A DNA stretch of 64,000 nt from Shewanella eurypsychrophilus (GCF_007004545.3 NZ_CP045503.2:3318501-3382500); one strand, 5' to 3'. Shown: positions 15,704-25,770, numbered from the stretch's first letter. The notes: generated by a model not told the origin, from the letters alone. Numbers and translations: made by a program.

Positions 15704-17854
15704 TTAGTTAACTTTTGCTGGTATTTTTAATCCAAAACTTTCAAATAGGAAGCTATAGATGTCGGCAAACTCGTCAATTTTCATTGAGGTTGGTTTACCT
15801 GCACCATGACCCGCTTTAGATTCAATTCTCATGATAATTGGGGCTTCACCCTGCTGGTTTGCCTGCATCATAGCGCCAAACTTAAAGCTATGAAGAGGTA
15901 CAACACGATCATCATGATCCGCAGTCATTACCATAGTCGCTGGGTAGCTACGCTTACTCACATTATGGTAAGGCGAGTAAGCCAATAATGCTGGGAACTG
16001 TTCAGCCACATCTGCACTACCGTATTCACTCGTCCAGGCCCAACCAATAGTAAACTTTTGGAACCTAAGCATATCGAGTACACCCACAGCAGGAAGTACT
16101 GCAGCAAATAGTTCAGGACGCTGAGTGAGCGTTGCTCCCATCAACAATCCACCATTACTACGGCCATAAGCACCAAGCTTAGTTTTATTGGTATAATTTT
16201 CATCAATGAGATATTCAGCCGCTGCATAATAGTCATCAAATACATTTTGCTTCTTATCTAGCATCCCAGCCTTGTGCCAAGTTTCACCGTATTCGGCGCC
16301 GCCCCTTAAATTAGGCACAGCGTAAACTCCCCCCATATCCATCCATGCAATGTTTGCTGGGCTGAACCTTGGGGTCAGTGAAATAGCAAAGCCACCATAG
16401 GCATAAAGTAACGTTGGATTCGCACCATCTTTTTCCAAGCCTTTCTTATAAGACAGCATCATAGGTACACGCGTCCCATCTTTGCTGCTATAGAAAACTT
16501 GCTCTGATATGTAGTCATCAGGATTAAATGACACCTTAGGCTCAACAAACAATGTTGACTGGCCAGTTTTAAAATCAAACTTGTAGGTGGTTTTAGGCTG
16601 AACATAGCTATTGAAAACATAGTAAAAGTAATCTTTAGTACGCTTGCCGTATGGGCCTGCGACCTTACCTTTCCCAGGTAATGTCACGTCTTGGCGTTTT
16701 TCTCCATTCATACTGAAAATAGAAAGCTTACCCAGTACATCATGAAGGTAGCTGACCACCAAGTGATCATTAATAATGGCTATGTCACTTATAGGATCGC
16801 TTGATTCCGCAACGATTGTTCTCCAGTTCCCCTTTTCTGGACGATTAACATCAATCGCAATCACTTTGCCATTGGGGGCATTGAGATCCGTTTTAAAATA
16901 AAAAACAGATTTGTCATTACCAAGGAAGCTGTATTCAGCTTCAAGGTCGATGATCAGCTCAATCACATCAGATGAATCAATCAGAGATTGATAAAAGAAA
17001 CGGTTCCTGCTGTCGGTACCCTGCGAAATGGAAATAAGCAGATAATCACCGGCTTCAGACACATCAGCGCTGAATCCCCAATCTTTATTCTGCGGACGCT
17101 GATAAATCAGTTTATCACTAACTTGTTCAGTACCAAGCTGATGGAAATATACTTTCTGATTAAAGTTAACATCTGCCAGCGCATTACCGCCTTGAGGGGC
17201 GTCATAACGTGAATAGTAGACTCCCGTGTTGTCTTTATTCCATACCGCACTAGAAAATTTAATCCACTTAAGCTCATCTTTAAGCACTTTTCCAGTCATC
17301 ACATCGACAAACTGCCATTGCTGCCAATCTGAGCCAGACTTTGATACCCCGTAAGCCAACGTCATCCCATCACCACTGACAGAAACGCCCGATAAAGCAA
17401 CGGTACCGTCTGTAGATAAGCCATTAGGATCTAGCGCAACCTTTTCTTGTCCGTCTTTTGTTTTCACAAATAGAACAGATTGAGCCTGAAGGCCATCATT
17501 GCGGTAATAAAAGGTATTCTCACCATGCTCAAATGGGGCCGATACTTTTTCATAGTTCCAAAGTTCAGTGATACGGTCTACGACAGCTTGCTTATTAGCA
17601 ATACTCGCTAAGTAAGCTTTGCCTTCCACCTGTTGCGCCTTGACCCAGGAACTCGTCAACTCTGACTCTTGTTCTAGGTAACGATAAGGGTCGGCGACCT
17701 GTACGCCATGAATGGTCTCAACGGTATCCCCTGCGACAGCGATTAAAGGAGAAATAACCTCTGCTTCTTGCTGTGCTGCCTGGCACCCTACTAACGCCAA
17801 CGATAAGCTCGCGACTAAAAGGTGACGTTTCTTCATCTTGCTTTCAAATATCAT
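15704..17854 (-). CDS. Prolyl oligopeptidase family lipoprotein (S9A)
   Basis: Serine peptidase cutting short peptides after proline. 716 residues: lipoprotein-type signal (LALVGCQAA, Cys24), an N-terminal seven-bladed propeller (about 90-450) and a C-terminal alpha/beta hydrolase domain with nucleophile GRSNGG (Ser566), Asp in ADHDDRV (645-651) and His in GHGAG (683). The start at 17854 has AGGAAGG about 6 bases upstream; the ATG seven codons in would give a more typical lipoprotein signal but has a weaker site. Probably anchored in the periplasm or outer membrane. Stands alone between terminators. Confidence 0.93.
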   Translation of the reverse strand: MIFESKMKKRHLLVASLSLALVGCQAAQQEAEVISPLIAVAGDTVETIHGVQVADPYRYLEQESELTSSWVKAQQVEGKAYLASIANKQAVVDRITELWNYEKVSAPFEHGENTFYYRNDGLQAQSVLFVKTKDGQEKVALDPNGLSTDGTVALSGVSVSGDGMTLAYGVSKSGSDWQQWQFVDVMTGKVLKDELKWIKFSSAVWNKDNTGVYYSRYDAPQGGNALADVNFNQKVYFHQLGTEQVSDKLIYQRPQNKDWGFSADVSEAGDYLLISISQGTDSRNRFFYQSLIDSSDVIELIIDLEAEYSFLGNDKSVFYFKTDLNAPNGKVIAIDVNRPEKGNWRTIVAESSDPISDIAIINDHLVVSYLHDVLGKLSIFSMNGEKRQDVTLPGKGKVAGPYGKRTKDYFYYVFNSYVQPKTTYKFDFKTGQSTLFVEPKVSFNPDDYISEQVFYSSKDGTRVPMMLSYKKGLEKDGANPTLLYAYGGFAISLTPRFSPANIAWMDMGGVYAVPNLRGGAEYGETWHKAGMLDKKQNVFDDYYAAAEYLIDENYTNKTKLGAYGRSNGGLLMGATLTQRPELFAAVLPAVGVLDMLRFQKFTIGWAWTSEYGSADVAEQFPALLAYSPYHNVSKRSYPATMVMTADHDDRVVPLHSFKFGAMMQANQQGEAPIIMRIESKAGHGAGKPTSMKIDEFADIYSFLFESFGLKIPAKVN

Positions 17855-18152
17855 GGTTGCCTTCCTGCTACTGATATCATTGTTTATTATTATGTTTCGC
17901 TCTGAGTCAAAAACTCAGTAAGGCAGCCACTATACAAGCAATTAATAGTGAATCAATGAAAGAAAATTTATGCTTACCAATTAAAAAAAGAAAAAGTTAA
18001 TAACCCTGTAACACGGATTAATTAAACAGTACGTTGAATTATGCAAATATTTTGCTTAACCAAGCGGAAAGAGGCTATATGACTGAATTTATCAAAATAC
18101 CCATAGCAACCTATCATTAGATAAACTTATGCAAAATGGTATTTTTTCTAGT
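17855..18152. other. Intergenic region upstream of the prolyl oligopeptidase
   Basis: AT-rich, no gene seen. It should contain the leftward promoter of the peptidase gene. The rightward sRNA promoter begins at its right end. Confidence 0.4.
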
Positions 18153-18181
18153 TTGTCAGTTATTAAGGATGACACTATAAT
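18153..18181 (+). promoter_or_regulatory. Near-consensus sigma70 promoter of the sRNA candidate
   Basis: -35 TTGTCA (18153-18158), 17-base spacer, -10 TATAAT (18176-18181). No coding region starts downstream; the next structures are two hairpins and a terminator. Confidence 0.75.
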
Positions 18182-18187
18182 TCGTCT

Positions 18188-18351
18188 CGTTTTCAGGAAG
18201 TATCTGTTTCGCAGATATGAAAACAAGAACTCTTAATTCCCGTGTCTAACACGTGAATTTATCCCTGGTTCTTATGCTTGACTTCCTTCCTTCAATTTGT
18301 TGATTGCAATATATTTATTTGCGGCCCGCTTAATTAAGCGGGCTTTTTTTT
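18188..18351 (+). ncRNA. Candidate structured small RNA, about 160 nt, family not recognised
   Basis: Starts 7 bases after a consensus -10 and ends in a strong terminator. Hairpin 1: GTTTTC/GAAAAC (18189-18194 with 18219-18224) enclosing TATCTG/CAGATA (18201-18206 with 18212-18217). Hairpin 2: AAGAAC/GTTCTT (18225-18230 with 18268-18273) enclosing AATTC/GAATT and CGTGT/ACACG. Then a pyrimidine-rich single strand ACTTCCTTCCTTC, whose ACTTCCT is complementary to AGGAAGT (18195-18201) in hairpin 1. No open frame with a ribosome site. It does not resemble the common sRNAs I know (6S, Spot 42, GcvB, RyhB, CsrB). It lies between the prolyl oligopeptidase and motY, both leftward. Confidence 0.7.
18324..18351 (+). 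terminator. Terminator of the sRNA candidate
   Basis: A fully palindromic 10-bp stem (GCCCGCTTAA/TTAAGCGGGC) followed by eight T. Confidence 0.9.
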
Positions 18352-18391
18352 GCTTGTAATTCTGAAGTTGGATGATGTACAAATTTTTGGT

Positions 18392-18419
18392 AAAAAAAAG
18401 CCCAGCTTCTAAACTGGGC
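18392..18419 (-). terminator. Terminator of motY
   Basis: GCCCAG/CTGGGC stem with an 8-base A-run on the left (T-run in the minus-strand RNA), about 50 bases beyond the motY stop. Confidence 0.85.
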
Positions 18420-18467
18420 CTTATCACTAAGAAATTCGCTGTATGCAATATCCTATCAAATCACTCT

Positions 18468-19337
18468 TCACATAGGTTTACTAATCCTAATGACTACTCG
18501 TCTATTTCTGGCTCGTTCATCTATTGTGTCATTGGAAGCAACATGGCGCTTCTCGCCATGACCTACCGTATATATTCTATCTTGCTCTATACCTGCAGAT
18601 ATAAAGAACTTCTTAACGGTATCGGCTCTTTGCTCTGAAATCTTTTGGTTAACTGAACGCCCGCCATAGCTATCGGTATAAGCATCAATTAACACAAGCT
18701 CCACTTGCTGATCATAGGCTAAATATTCCTGTACTTTAGCTATCTGCGCTTTCGCATAGCGAGTAAGTTCAGAGCCACCAAACTCATAGGTTAATACCGT
18801 AAATGCAATATCATCGAAGCTATAAGGCAATAAACCTGCTAAACAAGCCTTAAACTGTCCATATTTACGAGTAAAGTTAACCGCTGAAAGTCCGACTGCG
18901 ATTTTATTCGATTCGTTATACCAATCTGAATAATAGAAAGTTGGTTGCATGCCTCTTTCAAGTTCTGCCAGCATTGACCAGGCTGCATTACGCGGCACTT
19001 CACCACTGAAGTATTTCTGATAAGTAAGCTCTGTGATCTCTTTTGATAAAATCCCAGGCCGCCAGGCCGGTGCCATACTCATTAATGTAGCTTGGGTCAC
19101 TTGATCGGGCTTAACCCACATATCTAAACTAAAATTTAAATTATGGTTTTTGCCCGCAATACTGGTAAAAACGGCTTTACCATAGGAAGGGATATCGTGC
19201 TCGAGGCGACAGATGATGGGAGTATTACCACTCAGTTTCCACTGAGATTGATCGAGAGAGGCAACATAATGACGCAATTCTGCTGTCGCAAAAAAGGGCA
19301 GACACAATGTTGACGCTAACAATACTCTAAGCCACAT
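18468..19337 (-). CDS. motY: Sodium-type flagellar motor protein MotY
   Basis: Periplasmic protein of the T-ring of Na+-driven polar flagellar motors, which holds the PomAB stator. 289 residues: signal peptide (MWLRVLLASTLCLPFFATA), an N-terminal beta domain of about 150 residues that binds the basal body, and a C-terminal OmpA-like peptidoglycan-binding domain (LVLIDAYTDSYGG to ARNRRVVIRI). The gene is divergent from rnt, an arrangement known for motY in Vibrio and Shewanella, which supports MotY over a generic OmpA-like protein. Confidence 0.88.
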   Translation of the reverse strand: MWLRVLLASTLCLPFFATAELRHYVASLDQSQWKLSGNTPIICRLEHDIPSYGKAVFTSIAGKNHNLNFSLDMWVKPDQVTQATLMSMAPAWRPGILSKEITELTYQKYFSGEVPRNAAWSMLAELERGMQPTFYYSDWYNESNKIAVGLSAVNFTRKYGQFKACLAGLLPYSFDDIAFTVLTYEFGGSELTRYAKAQIAKVQEYLAYDQQVELVLIDAYTDSYGGRSVNQKISEQRADTVKKFFISAGIEQDRIYTVGHGEKRHVASNDTIDERARNRRVVIRISKPM

Positions 19338-19478
19338 ATCTGGTACTCGTATTAATTCTATTACTTAATGCTATCGGCACACTTTTCCATACCTTTAGCT
19401 CATAAAGTAGCCATTCAGACATGACAGCAATAAACAGTTAGATCATAATAGCGGCCTGATAACTACTTGGACACATTA

Positions 19479-20150
19479 ATGAGCGATATTTGCGACGCCA
19501 ATAAATTAAATCACCGTTTTAGGGGCTACTTCCCTGTTGTCATCGATGTCGAGACTGCAGGCTTTAATGCCCAAACAGATGCGTTGCTTGAAATTGCCGT
19601 CACCATGCTGAAAATGGATGATGAAGGTGTACTAAGTTTAGACAAAACTCTGCATTATCACATAGAACCTTTCGAAGGTGCCAATTTAGAGCCTGAAGCG
19701 CTGGCGTTTAATGGCATAGATCCAACCAATCCACTGCGTGGTGCTGTCAGTGAGAAAGAAGCCTTTCTAGAAATTTTTAAAGAAGTCAAAAAAGCCCAAA
19801 AAGCTGTTGGTTGCCATAGAAGCATCATAGTTGCACACAATGCCGCATTTGATCACGGCTTTGTCTCTCAAGCCATTGAACGCTGCGCCTTGAAGCGTAC
19901 CCCATTCCACCCCTTTGCCACTTTTGATACTGCAGCGCTGTCCGGCTTAGCCTTAGGTCATACGGTTCTCGCTAAGGCTTGCTCTATCGCTGGTATCGAC
20001 TTTGATAATCGCGAAGCACATTCGGCACTCTACGATACTGAAAGAACCGCTGAATTGTTTTGTCATATCGTCAACAAGTGGAAAGCACTCGGCGGCTGGC
20101 CTTTGGCTGTAAACCATGACATTGATGAAGCATCTGAACAGACAAAATAG
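19479..20150 (+). CDS. rnt: Ribonuclease T
   Basis: 3'-5' exoribonuclease that trims tRNA and other stable RNA ends. 223 residues from the ATG at 19479; a TTG four codons upstream is less likely. DEDDh exonuclease motifs are visible: [11 protein letters not shown] (Exo I), [12 protein letters not shown] (Exo II) and [18 protein letters not shown] with the catalytic His (Exo III). A terminator follows within 25 bases. Given its substrate, its presence in the same window as the tRNA-Lys array is coincidental synteny, not an operon link. Confidence 0.95.
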   Translation: MSDICDANKLNHRFRGYFPVVIDVETAGFNAQTDALLEIAVTMLKMDDEGVLSLDKTLHYHIEPFEGANLEPEALAFNGIDPTNPLRGAVSEKEAFLEIFKEVKKAQKAVGCHRSIIVAHNAAFDHGFVSQAIERCALKRTPFHPFATFDTAALSGLALGHTVLAKACSIAGIDFDNREAHSALYDTERTAELFCHIVNKWKALGGWPLAVNHDIDEASEQTK

Positions 20151-20172
20151 ATACCGTATAACGCTTAATGAC

Positions 20173-20195
20173 AAAACGGCCTCATGGCCGTTTTT
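20173..20195 (+). terminator. Terminator of rnt
   Basis: ACGGCC-TCAT-GGCCGT stem with flanking A-run and TTTTT. Confidence 0.88.
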
Positions 20196-20216
20196 ATCAT
20201 CTTAGATAACAGCCAC

Positions 20217-20243
20217 AAAAAAGCCGCGATAATCGCGGCTTTT
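20217..20243 (-). terminator. Terminator of the peroxiredoxin gene
   Basis: GCCGCGA-TAA-TCGCGGC stem with a six-base A-run on the left, giving a T-run in the minus-strand RNA. Confidence 0.88.
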
Positions 20244-20273
20244 CTTTATGCTAACACTTCCAATAATCGATGA

Positions 20274-20879
20274 TTATAGCGTGTCTGCATTGTCACTTAG
20301 GTAAGAAGCAACGCCTTCTGGGCTTGCGTCCATACCTTTATCGCCTTTTTCCCAGCCAGCTGGGCAAACGTCACCGTGCTCTTCGTGGAACTGAAGTGCA
20401 TCGATCATACGTAGCATTTCATCAACGTTACGACCTAGTGGAAGATCGTTAACGACTTGATGACGAACCATGCCTTCTTTGTCGATCAAGAAAGAACCAC
20501 GGAAAGCAACACCCGCTTCTGGATGCTCAACGTCGTATGCTTTACAAATCTCATGCTTAACATCAGCAACAAGAGTGTACTGAACCGGACCGATACCGCC
20601 TTCAGCAACTGGAGTGTTACGCCATGCATTGTGAGTGAACTGTGAATCGATAGAAACACCAATCACTTCTACGCCACGCTTCTTGAACTCTTCAATGCGG
20701 TGATCGAAAGCGATCAGCTCAGATGGACAAACAAAAGTGAAATCAAGTGGGTAGAAGAAAACTACCGTTGGCTTGCCTTTAATTGCTTCGGTTAGGTTAA
20801 AGCTATCAACGATTTCGCCGTTACCAAGTACAGCTGCTGCAGTGAAATCTGGTGCCGGACGGCCTACTAATACGCTCAT
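20274..20879 (-). CDS. Typical 2-Cys peroxiredoxin (AhpC/TSA family)
   Basis: Thiol peroxidase that reduces H2O2 and organic peroxides in the cytosol. 201 residues: peroxidatic Cys in DFTFVCPSE, Arg/Thr active-site partners (PLDFT), GVSIDS, and resolving Cys in DVCPAGW near the C-terminus, so the typical dimeric 2-Cys (Prx1) type rather than AhpC. A putative promoter on the minus strand has -10 TATAAT at 20937-20932 with TTGTGT 16 bases before. No AhpF neighbour, so thioredoxin is the likely reductant. Confidence 0.93.
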   Translation of the reverse strand: MSVLVGRPAPDFTAAAVLGNGEIVDSFNLTEAIKGKPTVVFFYPLDFTFVCPSELIAFDHRIEEFKKRGVEVIGVSIDSQFTHNAWRNTPVAEGGIGPVQYTLVADVKHEICKAYDVEHPEAGVAFRGSFLIDKEGMVRHQVVNDLPLGRNVDEMLRMIDALQFHEEHGDVCPAGWEKGDKGMDASPEGVASYLSDNADTL

Positions 20880-21189
20880 TTTATATCTCCATCTATGGAT
20901 TGAAAAACGTTTTTCGTTTAAATCTTATGGCATTATAGGCAGTGTTGGTTAGCACACAAGCTTTTTGGGATGAATATCACCTTTATTAATTGATAATTAA
21001 TCTCTTAGCTTAAATAGCCGTCGCAATAAGCATACTAATATTGAGGTTATTTACATTTAGCATCGATCATGTTCCACATAGCATTAACAACATCTCAAAA
21101 TTGTCAGATAAATTCCCGCAATACTGGACAAGCATTACTAAGCTAGGCAAGAATGTGTGCCAAATTAAAAAAAGTAAGAATCTATTTCT
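20880..21189. other. Divergent promoter region, peroxiredoxin / antiporter
   Basis: No gene seen. Contains the peroxiredoxin promoter candidate (TTGTGT-16-TATAAT, minus strand, 20959-20932) and AT-rich sequence before the antiporter start, which has only a weak ribosome site (AAAGTAAG). Confidence 0.45.
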
Positions 21190-22509
21190 ATGAACGCTGT
21201 TGTTATCGCCGTTTGCCTCATGTTGGGTCTCAGCCTAGCTCGAGTCAATGTTGTCATCGCACTGACAGTTAGTGCACTGGTCGCCGGCCTAGTTGGAGGG
21301 ATGGACCTTCAACACACAGTCGATGCATTTAATACCGGCTTAGGTGGTGGGGCTCAAATTGCATTAAGTTATGCCCTACTCGGTGCATTTGCAGTTGCTT
21401 TATCTCACTCGGGATTAACAACACTGATCTCCAGGCGAGTCATTTCCACACTCGGTAAAAAGCATAATAGCACCAACATGAACCGCGTGCGCTGGACCTT
21501 GCTACTCGCCATTTTAGCCATGGCCGTTTCTTCGCAAAACCTGTTGCCTATCCATATCGCATTTATTCCAATCTTAATTCCGCCACTATTACATGTCATG
21601 TCTAAGCTCAAGTTAGATAGACGACTGGTAGCTTGTGTACTGACATTTGGTCTGGTAACGACCTATATGATCTTGCCCATCGGCTTTGGCGGTATATTTT
21701 TAAACGATATCTTACTGGCGAACCTCAATAGCAATAACCTTGATGCTGTACGTGAGCAGATCCCAACGGCCATGTTAATCCCCGCCCTTGGAATGATCAC
21801 AGGCTTGTTGGTCGCGGTCTTTATCAGTTACAGAAAGCCCCGCGAATATAAAGAAGAGGTCATCCTTGCAGCAGAACCTGAAGAAGGGGTCAACACTAAG
21901 AATATCGCCATAGCCGTTGTTGCAATTGCAGCAACTCTGGCAGTACAACTGCTTACCGGTTCGATGATCTTCGGTGCCTTGATTGGTTTTATTATTTTTA
22001 GCTTCTCTGGTGCACTTAAACATGTAGCCGATCAGGATGTGTTTAACCAAGGCGTGCGTATGATGGCCAATATTGGTTTTATCATGATCTCAGCAGCAGG
22101 CTTCGCAGCAGTAGTCAAAGAGACTGGCGATGTCAGCTCGCTTGTTGACTCGTTAAGCAGCATCATTGGCGATAATAAGGCATTAGCCGCCTTCTTGATG
22201 TTAATCGTCGGCTTATTAATCACGATGGGAATTGGTTCTTCATTCTCGACCATTCCTATCATCGCCACTATCTATGTACCGCTGGCCATGAGCTTTGGTT
22301 TCTCGGTAACGGCGACTATCGCACTGGTAGGTACCGCTGCGGCGCTCGGTGATGCTGGCTCTCCAGCTTCGGATTCAACATTAGGTCCAACAGCAGGTTT
22401 GAACGCCGATGGACAGCATGATCATATTAAAGACAGTGTTATTCCAACCTTCATCCACTATAACATCCCGCTATTAATATTTGGCTGGATAGCAGCTATG
22501 GTGCTCTAG
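21190..22509 (+). CDS. NhaC-superfamily Na+/H+ antiporter-like transporter
   Basis: Inner-membrane transporter of 439 residues with about 11-12 hydrophobic segments. It opens with an extra N-terminal segment ([31 protein letters not shown]), as in the Na_H_antiport_2/YuiF-like group, and has the conserved [28 protein letters not shown] near the C-terminus. Members are called Na+/H+ antiporters, but some carry amino acids, so the substrate is open. Monocistronic; a shared terminator separates it from upp. Confidence 0.8.
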   Translation: MNAVVIAVCLMLGLSLARVNVVIALTVSALVAGLVGGMDLQHTVDAFNTGLGGGAQIALSYALLGAFAVALSHSGLTTLISRRVISTLGKKHNSTNMNRVRWTLLLAILAMAVSSQNLLPIHIAFIPILIPPLLHVMSKLKLDRRLVACVLTFGLVTTYMILPIGFGGIFLNDILLANLNSNNLDAVREQIPTAMLIPALGMITGLLVAVFISYRKPREYKEEVILAAEPEEGVNTKNIAIAVVAIAATLAVQLLTGSMIFGALIGFIIFSFSGALKHVADQDVFNQGVRMMANIGFIMISAAGFAAVVKETGDVSSLVDSLSSIIGDNKALAAFLMLIVGLLITMGIGSSFSTIPIIATIYVPLAMSFGFSVTATIALVGTAAALGDAGSPASDSTLGPTAGLNADGQHDHIKDSVIPTFIHYNIPLLIFGWIAAMVL

Positions 22510-22531
22510 GTGCTAGGTGCTAGGTGCTAGG
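22507..22531. repeat. Tandem 7-bp repeat overlapping a stop codon
   Basis: TAGGTGC three times plus TAGG. The first TAG is the stop codon of the antiporter gene. Confidence 0.9.
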
Positions 22532-22543
22532 AAGGATAAAAAC

Positions 22544-22573
22544 AAAAAAGGAGCTATTTAGCTCCTTTTTTAA
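22544..22573. terminator. Bidirectional terminator between the antiporter gene and upp
   Basis: GGAGCTA-TT-TAGCTCC flanked by A6 on the left and T6 on the right. Confidence 0.9.
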
Positions 22574-22622
22574 TGTTTGCATTTGAATCAGTTATTGACT
22601 CAACGTACAACGACTTTGTGTA

Positions 22623-23249
22623 TTACTTAGTACCGAAGATCTTGTCACCCGCATCACCAAGACCAGGAAGAATGTATCCCTGCTCGTTAAGGCAATCATC
22701 TATAGAGGCAGTATAAAGCTCTACATCAGGGTGAGCTTTCGCTAGCGCCGCAACACCTTCTGGTGCAGCAACAAGAACCAGAGCTTTAATTGCAGTACAA
22801 CCACGGTCTTTAAGCAGGTCAATGGTTGAGATCATTGAGCCACCTGTCGCCAGCATAGGATCAACCACGAGTGCGATACGAGAAGGCATGTCACTGGCTA
22901 GCTTTTCAAAATAAGGCACTGGCTCCAATGTTTCTTCATCACGGTACATACCCACTACTGAGATGCGCGCACTAGGAATATTCTCAAGTACGCCGTCCAT
23001 CATGCCAAGACCAGCACGCAAGATAGGTACAACGGTGACTTTTTTGCCTTTAATCTGATCAACTTCTACCGGACCATTCCAACCTTCAATGGTAACAGTT
23101 TCGGTATCAAAATCAGCAGTAGCTTCATAAGTCAGTAGGCTACCCACTTCCGCAGCAAGCTCGCGGAATCGCTTAGTGCTGATGTCGCCTTCGCGCATTA
23201 GGCCTATTTTGTGACGTACTAAAGGATGTTTAACCTCAACGACTTTCAT
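22623..23249 (-). CDS. upp: Uracil phosphoribosyltransferase
   Basis: Salvage enzyme converting uracil and PRPP to UMP in the cytosol. From the ATG at 23249, which has AGGAG 6 bases upstream, it has 208 residues, matching the family. The N-terminal [19 protein letters not shown], the PRPP-binding [11 protein letters not shown] and the uracil-binding [11 protein letters not shown] end are all present. The frame stays open 12 codons upstream but that part is not conserved. Divergent from purM, which is the usual Gammaproteobacterial arrangement. Confidence 0.96.
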   Translation of the reverse strand: MKVVEVKHPLVRHKIGLMREGDISTKRFRELAAEVGSLLTYEATADFDTETVTIEGWNGPVEVDQIKGKKVTVVPILRAGLGMMDGVLENIPSARISVVGMYRDEETLEPVPYFEKLASDMPSRIALVVDPMLATGGSMISTIDLLKDRGCTAIKALVLVAAPEGVAALAKAHPDVELYTASIDDCLNEQGYILPGLGDAGDKIFGTK

Positions 23250-23462
23250 CTTTTTCTCCTGATTGTCTGGCATTATTACAAGCAAATTCTCAAGATTTTA
23301 GTTGATTTGTTCGCATTCGAAAACATAAAGTTTTAAAAACACGATAAATCGTGACCCATGTCAGGGTTAAATAGCCAAATCTTCGCTTTCGAGGCCTGAA
23401 ACAAACTGGTAGAATGGCGCCGCATAAAATCCAATAATCATTCTGTACCCGAGAGGATCTTC

Positions 23463-24500
23463 GTGAGCACTCCTACACAGCTTAGCTATAAAGATGCAGG
23501 TGTCGATATCGACGCCGGAAATGCACTAGTTGATAATATAAAAACTGCCGTGAAACGTACCCACCGTCCAGAAGTTATGGGCAACCTAGGTGGATTTGGT
23601 GCTCTTTGTGAGTTACCCACTAAGTACAAACACCCTGTGCTAGTTTCTGGTACTGATGGTGTAGGCACCAAATTAAGACTGGCAATCGATTACAAGAAAC
23701 ACGATACCGTTGGTATCGACCTTGTTGCCATGTGTTCTAACGATTTAATCGTGTCTGGCGCCGAACCACTATTCTTCCTTGATTACTATGCAACGGGCAA
23801 ACTCGACGTTGCTGCAGCGACTGCTGTGGTTAAGGGCATTGCCGAAGGTTGTGTACAATCAGGCTGTGCACTTATTGGTGGTGAAACCGCCGAAATGCCA
23901 GGTATGTATGAAGGTGACGATTATGACCTAGCCGGTTTTTGTGTCGGTGTGGTAGAAAAAGCAGACATCATCGACGGCACGAAAGTGGTTGCCGGAGACT
24001 CGCTTATTGCATTAGGTGCTAGCGGCCCTCATTCAAATGGTTTCTCCTTGATCCGTAAGGTTCTTGAAGTCAGCAAGGCAAATCCTCAAGATGATCTTGA
24101 AGGTAAGCCGCTTATCGACCATCTTCTTGAACCAACAAAGATCTATGTTAAGTCGCTGCTCAAGCTACTTGAACAAACTGAAGTCCATGCAATGGCACAC
24201 ATTACTGGTGGCGGCTTCTGGGAAAATATTCCACGTGTCCTTCCTGATGACTGCAAAGCCGTCATAAAGGGTGATTCATGGCAATGGCCCACCGTTTTCA
24301 ATTGGATAATGGAAAACGGTAATATCGCAGAATTTGAAATGTATCGTACATTCAACTGCGGTGTTGGCATGGTTGTCGCACTACCCACTGAAAAAGTAGA
24401 AGCCGCTCTTGAGCTTCTCAATGCTGAAGGCGAAAAAGCTTGGTTAATCGGTAGCATTGCTAAGCGCGATGGTGACGAAGAGCAAGTGGAGATCCTGTAA
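23463..24500 (+). CDS. purM: Phosphoribosylformylglycinamidine cyclo-ligase (AIR synthetase)
   Basis: Purine biosynthesis step 5: FGAM plus ATP gives AIR. 345 residues from a GTG start with GAGAGGA upstream. Visible family blocks are [32 protein letters not shown] and [17 protein letters not shown]. Its stop overlaps the purN start (TAATG), so the two are coupled. Confidence 0.97.
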   Translation: MSTPTQLSYKDAGVDIDAGNALVDNIKTAVKRTHRPEVMGNLGGFGALCELPTKYKHPVLVSGTDGVGTKLRLAIDYKKHDTVGIDLVAMCSNDLIVSGAEPLFFLDYYATGKLDVAAATAVVKGIAEGCVQSGCALIGGETAEMPGMYEGDDYDLAGFCVGVVEKADIIDGTKVVAGDSLIALGASGPHSNGFSLIRKVLEVSKANPQDDLEGKPLIDHLLEPTKIYVKSLLKLLEQTEVHAMAHITGGGFWENIPRVLPDDCKAVIKGDSWQWPTVFNWIMENGNIAEFEMYRTFNCGVGMVVALPTEKVEAALELLNAEGEKAWLIGSIAKRDGDEEQVEIL

Positions 24501-25144
24501 TGTCTCCAAACTGTCGCGTTTTAGTATTAATCTCGGGTAATGGCAGTAACTTACAGGCGATTATTGATGGTTGTGATGACCATCTTGACGCCGAAGTGAT
24601 AGGCGTTATTAGTAATAAACCAGATGCTTACGGTTTAATCCGCGCCCACCATAACGAAATTGATACGAGTTGCGTGATTGTGCGTAAAGATGAGTCTCGT
24701 CCCGAATATGATGCTCGCTTAAAGCTTGCCATAGACAGATATCAGCCAGATCTGATTGTCTTAGCTGGCTTTATGCGTATTCTCAGCGATGAGTTTGTAC
24801 AAGGCTTTGAAGGAAAGATGATCAATATCCATCCTTCTCTACTGCCTAAGTACACAGGATTGAATACTCATCAACGTGCTATTGATGCTAAGGACAAAGA
24901 ACACGGCGCAAGTGTTCACTTTGTGACACCAGAGCTTGATGCCGGTCCGGTCATATTACAGGCTAAAGTGCCCGTATATGCTGAAGATACTCTTGATACT
25001 CTCGCTGAACGTGTTCATCAGCAAGAACATGCCATCTACCCTATGGTCGTGAAATGGTTTGGCCAGAATCGACTTAAAATGGCAGATGGTTGTGCTTATC
25101 TCGACGATATACGTCTCGCCGAAGCGGGCTACGCTGCTGACTAA
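24500..25144 (+). CDS. purN: Phosphoribosylglycinamide formyltransferase
   Basis: Purine biosynthesis step 3: transfers a formyl group from 10-formyl-THF to GAR. 214 residues; VLISGNGSNLQAIID (phosphate-binding loop), NIHPSLLPKYTGLNTH (catalytic Asn and His) and SVHFVTPELDAGPVI (catalytic Asp) are present. Second gene of purMN; a strong terminator follows. Confidence 0.97.
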   Translation: MSPNCRVLVLISGNGSNLQAIIDGCDDHLDAEVIGVISNKPDAYGLIRAHHNEIDTSCVIVRKDESRPEYDARLKLAIDRYQPDLIVLAGFMRILSDEFVQGFEGKMINIHPSLLPKYTGLNTHQRAIDAKDKEHGASVHFVTPELDAGPVILQAKVPVYAEDTLDTLAERVHQQEHAIYPMVVKWFGQNRLKMADGCAYLDDIRLAEAGYAAD

Positions 25145-25181
25145 GCACTAAGCTTATCAAGATCAAGCTAGCCGATTAGAA

Positions 25182-25211
25182 GGGCGCTGAATAATATTCA
25201 GCGCCCTTTTT
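25182..25211 (+). terminator. Terminator of purMN
   Basis: 11-bp stem GGGCGCTGAAT/ATTCAGCGCCC with a 3-base loop and T5. Confidence 0.92.
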
Positions 25212-25305
25212 AATAGCATATCAAATGATACTAATCTCCTTAATGACCTTTGGTTAGTACTTTTTAGTTAATATTCAATTCTGTTTTACCTGACAACAAA
25301 GACCT

Positions 25306-25710
25306 ATGTTTTCAAAATTCGATAAAGCTTTACCTGGCATGATGCACATCAGGCTGATCAAGAGTTTTAGTGAGTTCGCAGAGAGTAGTTGCAACCACTA
25401 CACAAGAGTTAATTGGAGATGCTTGGCCAACCAAGGTTATTATTTCATTGTATATCCAGATTCAAGCCATAGTTACAACATCAACTGTCGTGATATAGAT
25501 ACTCAACTTTCTCCTCGCGCATTCGGCGCCTACATCAGCCTGCTCGTACTCAATCATTGGGCGATAAAGATGTATGAAATCGAAGATAAGCGATTAGCGC
25601 AATTCTTTCGTTATCATTTTCATGATACTAAACGATATCTTGTAGATAATTGCCATGCACTGGGCATTGAAACATTTGAAGCCAATTTAGTGATGCGTTT
25701 GGTTGATTAA
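25306..25710 (+). CDS. Hypothetical protein, 134 residues
   Basis: Not recognised. Soluble, aromatic-rich protein (MHIRLIKSFSEF, GYYFIVYPDSSH, FFRYHFHDTKRYL) without signal peptide or membrane segment; probably alpha/beta with a helical C-terminal half. It lies between the purMN terminator and gntR with its own start and no strong ribosome site. The regular codon structure and the absence of overlap with other genes support it as real. Confidence 0.6.
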   Translation: MFSKFDKALPGMMHIRLIKSFSEFAESSCNHYTRVNWRCLANQGYYFIVYPDSSHSYNINCRDIDTQLSPRAFGAYISLLVLNHWAIKMYEIEDKRLAQFFRYHFHDTKRYLVDNCHALGIETFEANLVMRLVD

Positions 25711-25770
25711 GTCACTAGCAAGGTTCAACAAGCTCCTTCATTATCAATAGATCCAGAGATATTTTGATGT

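Noticed and set aside
18188..18351. Reading the sRNA candidate as a known family (6S, GcvB, RyhB, Spot 42, Csr)
   Set aside because: No signature of those RNAs could be seen: no GGA-rich loops, no GcvB R1 or RyhB core, wrong architecture for 6S.
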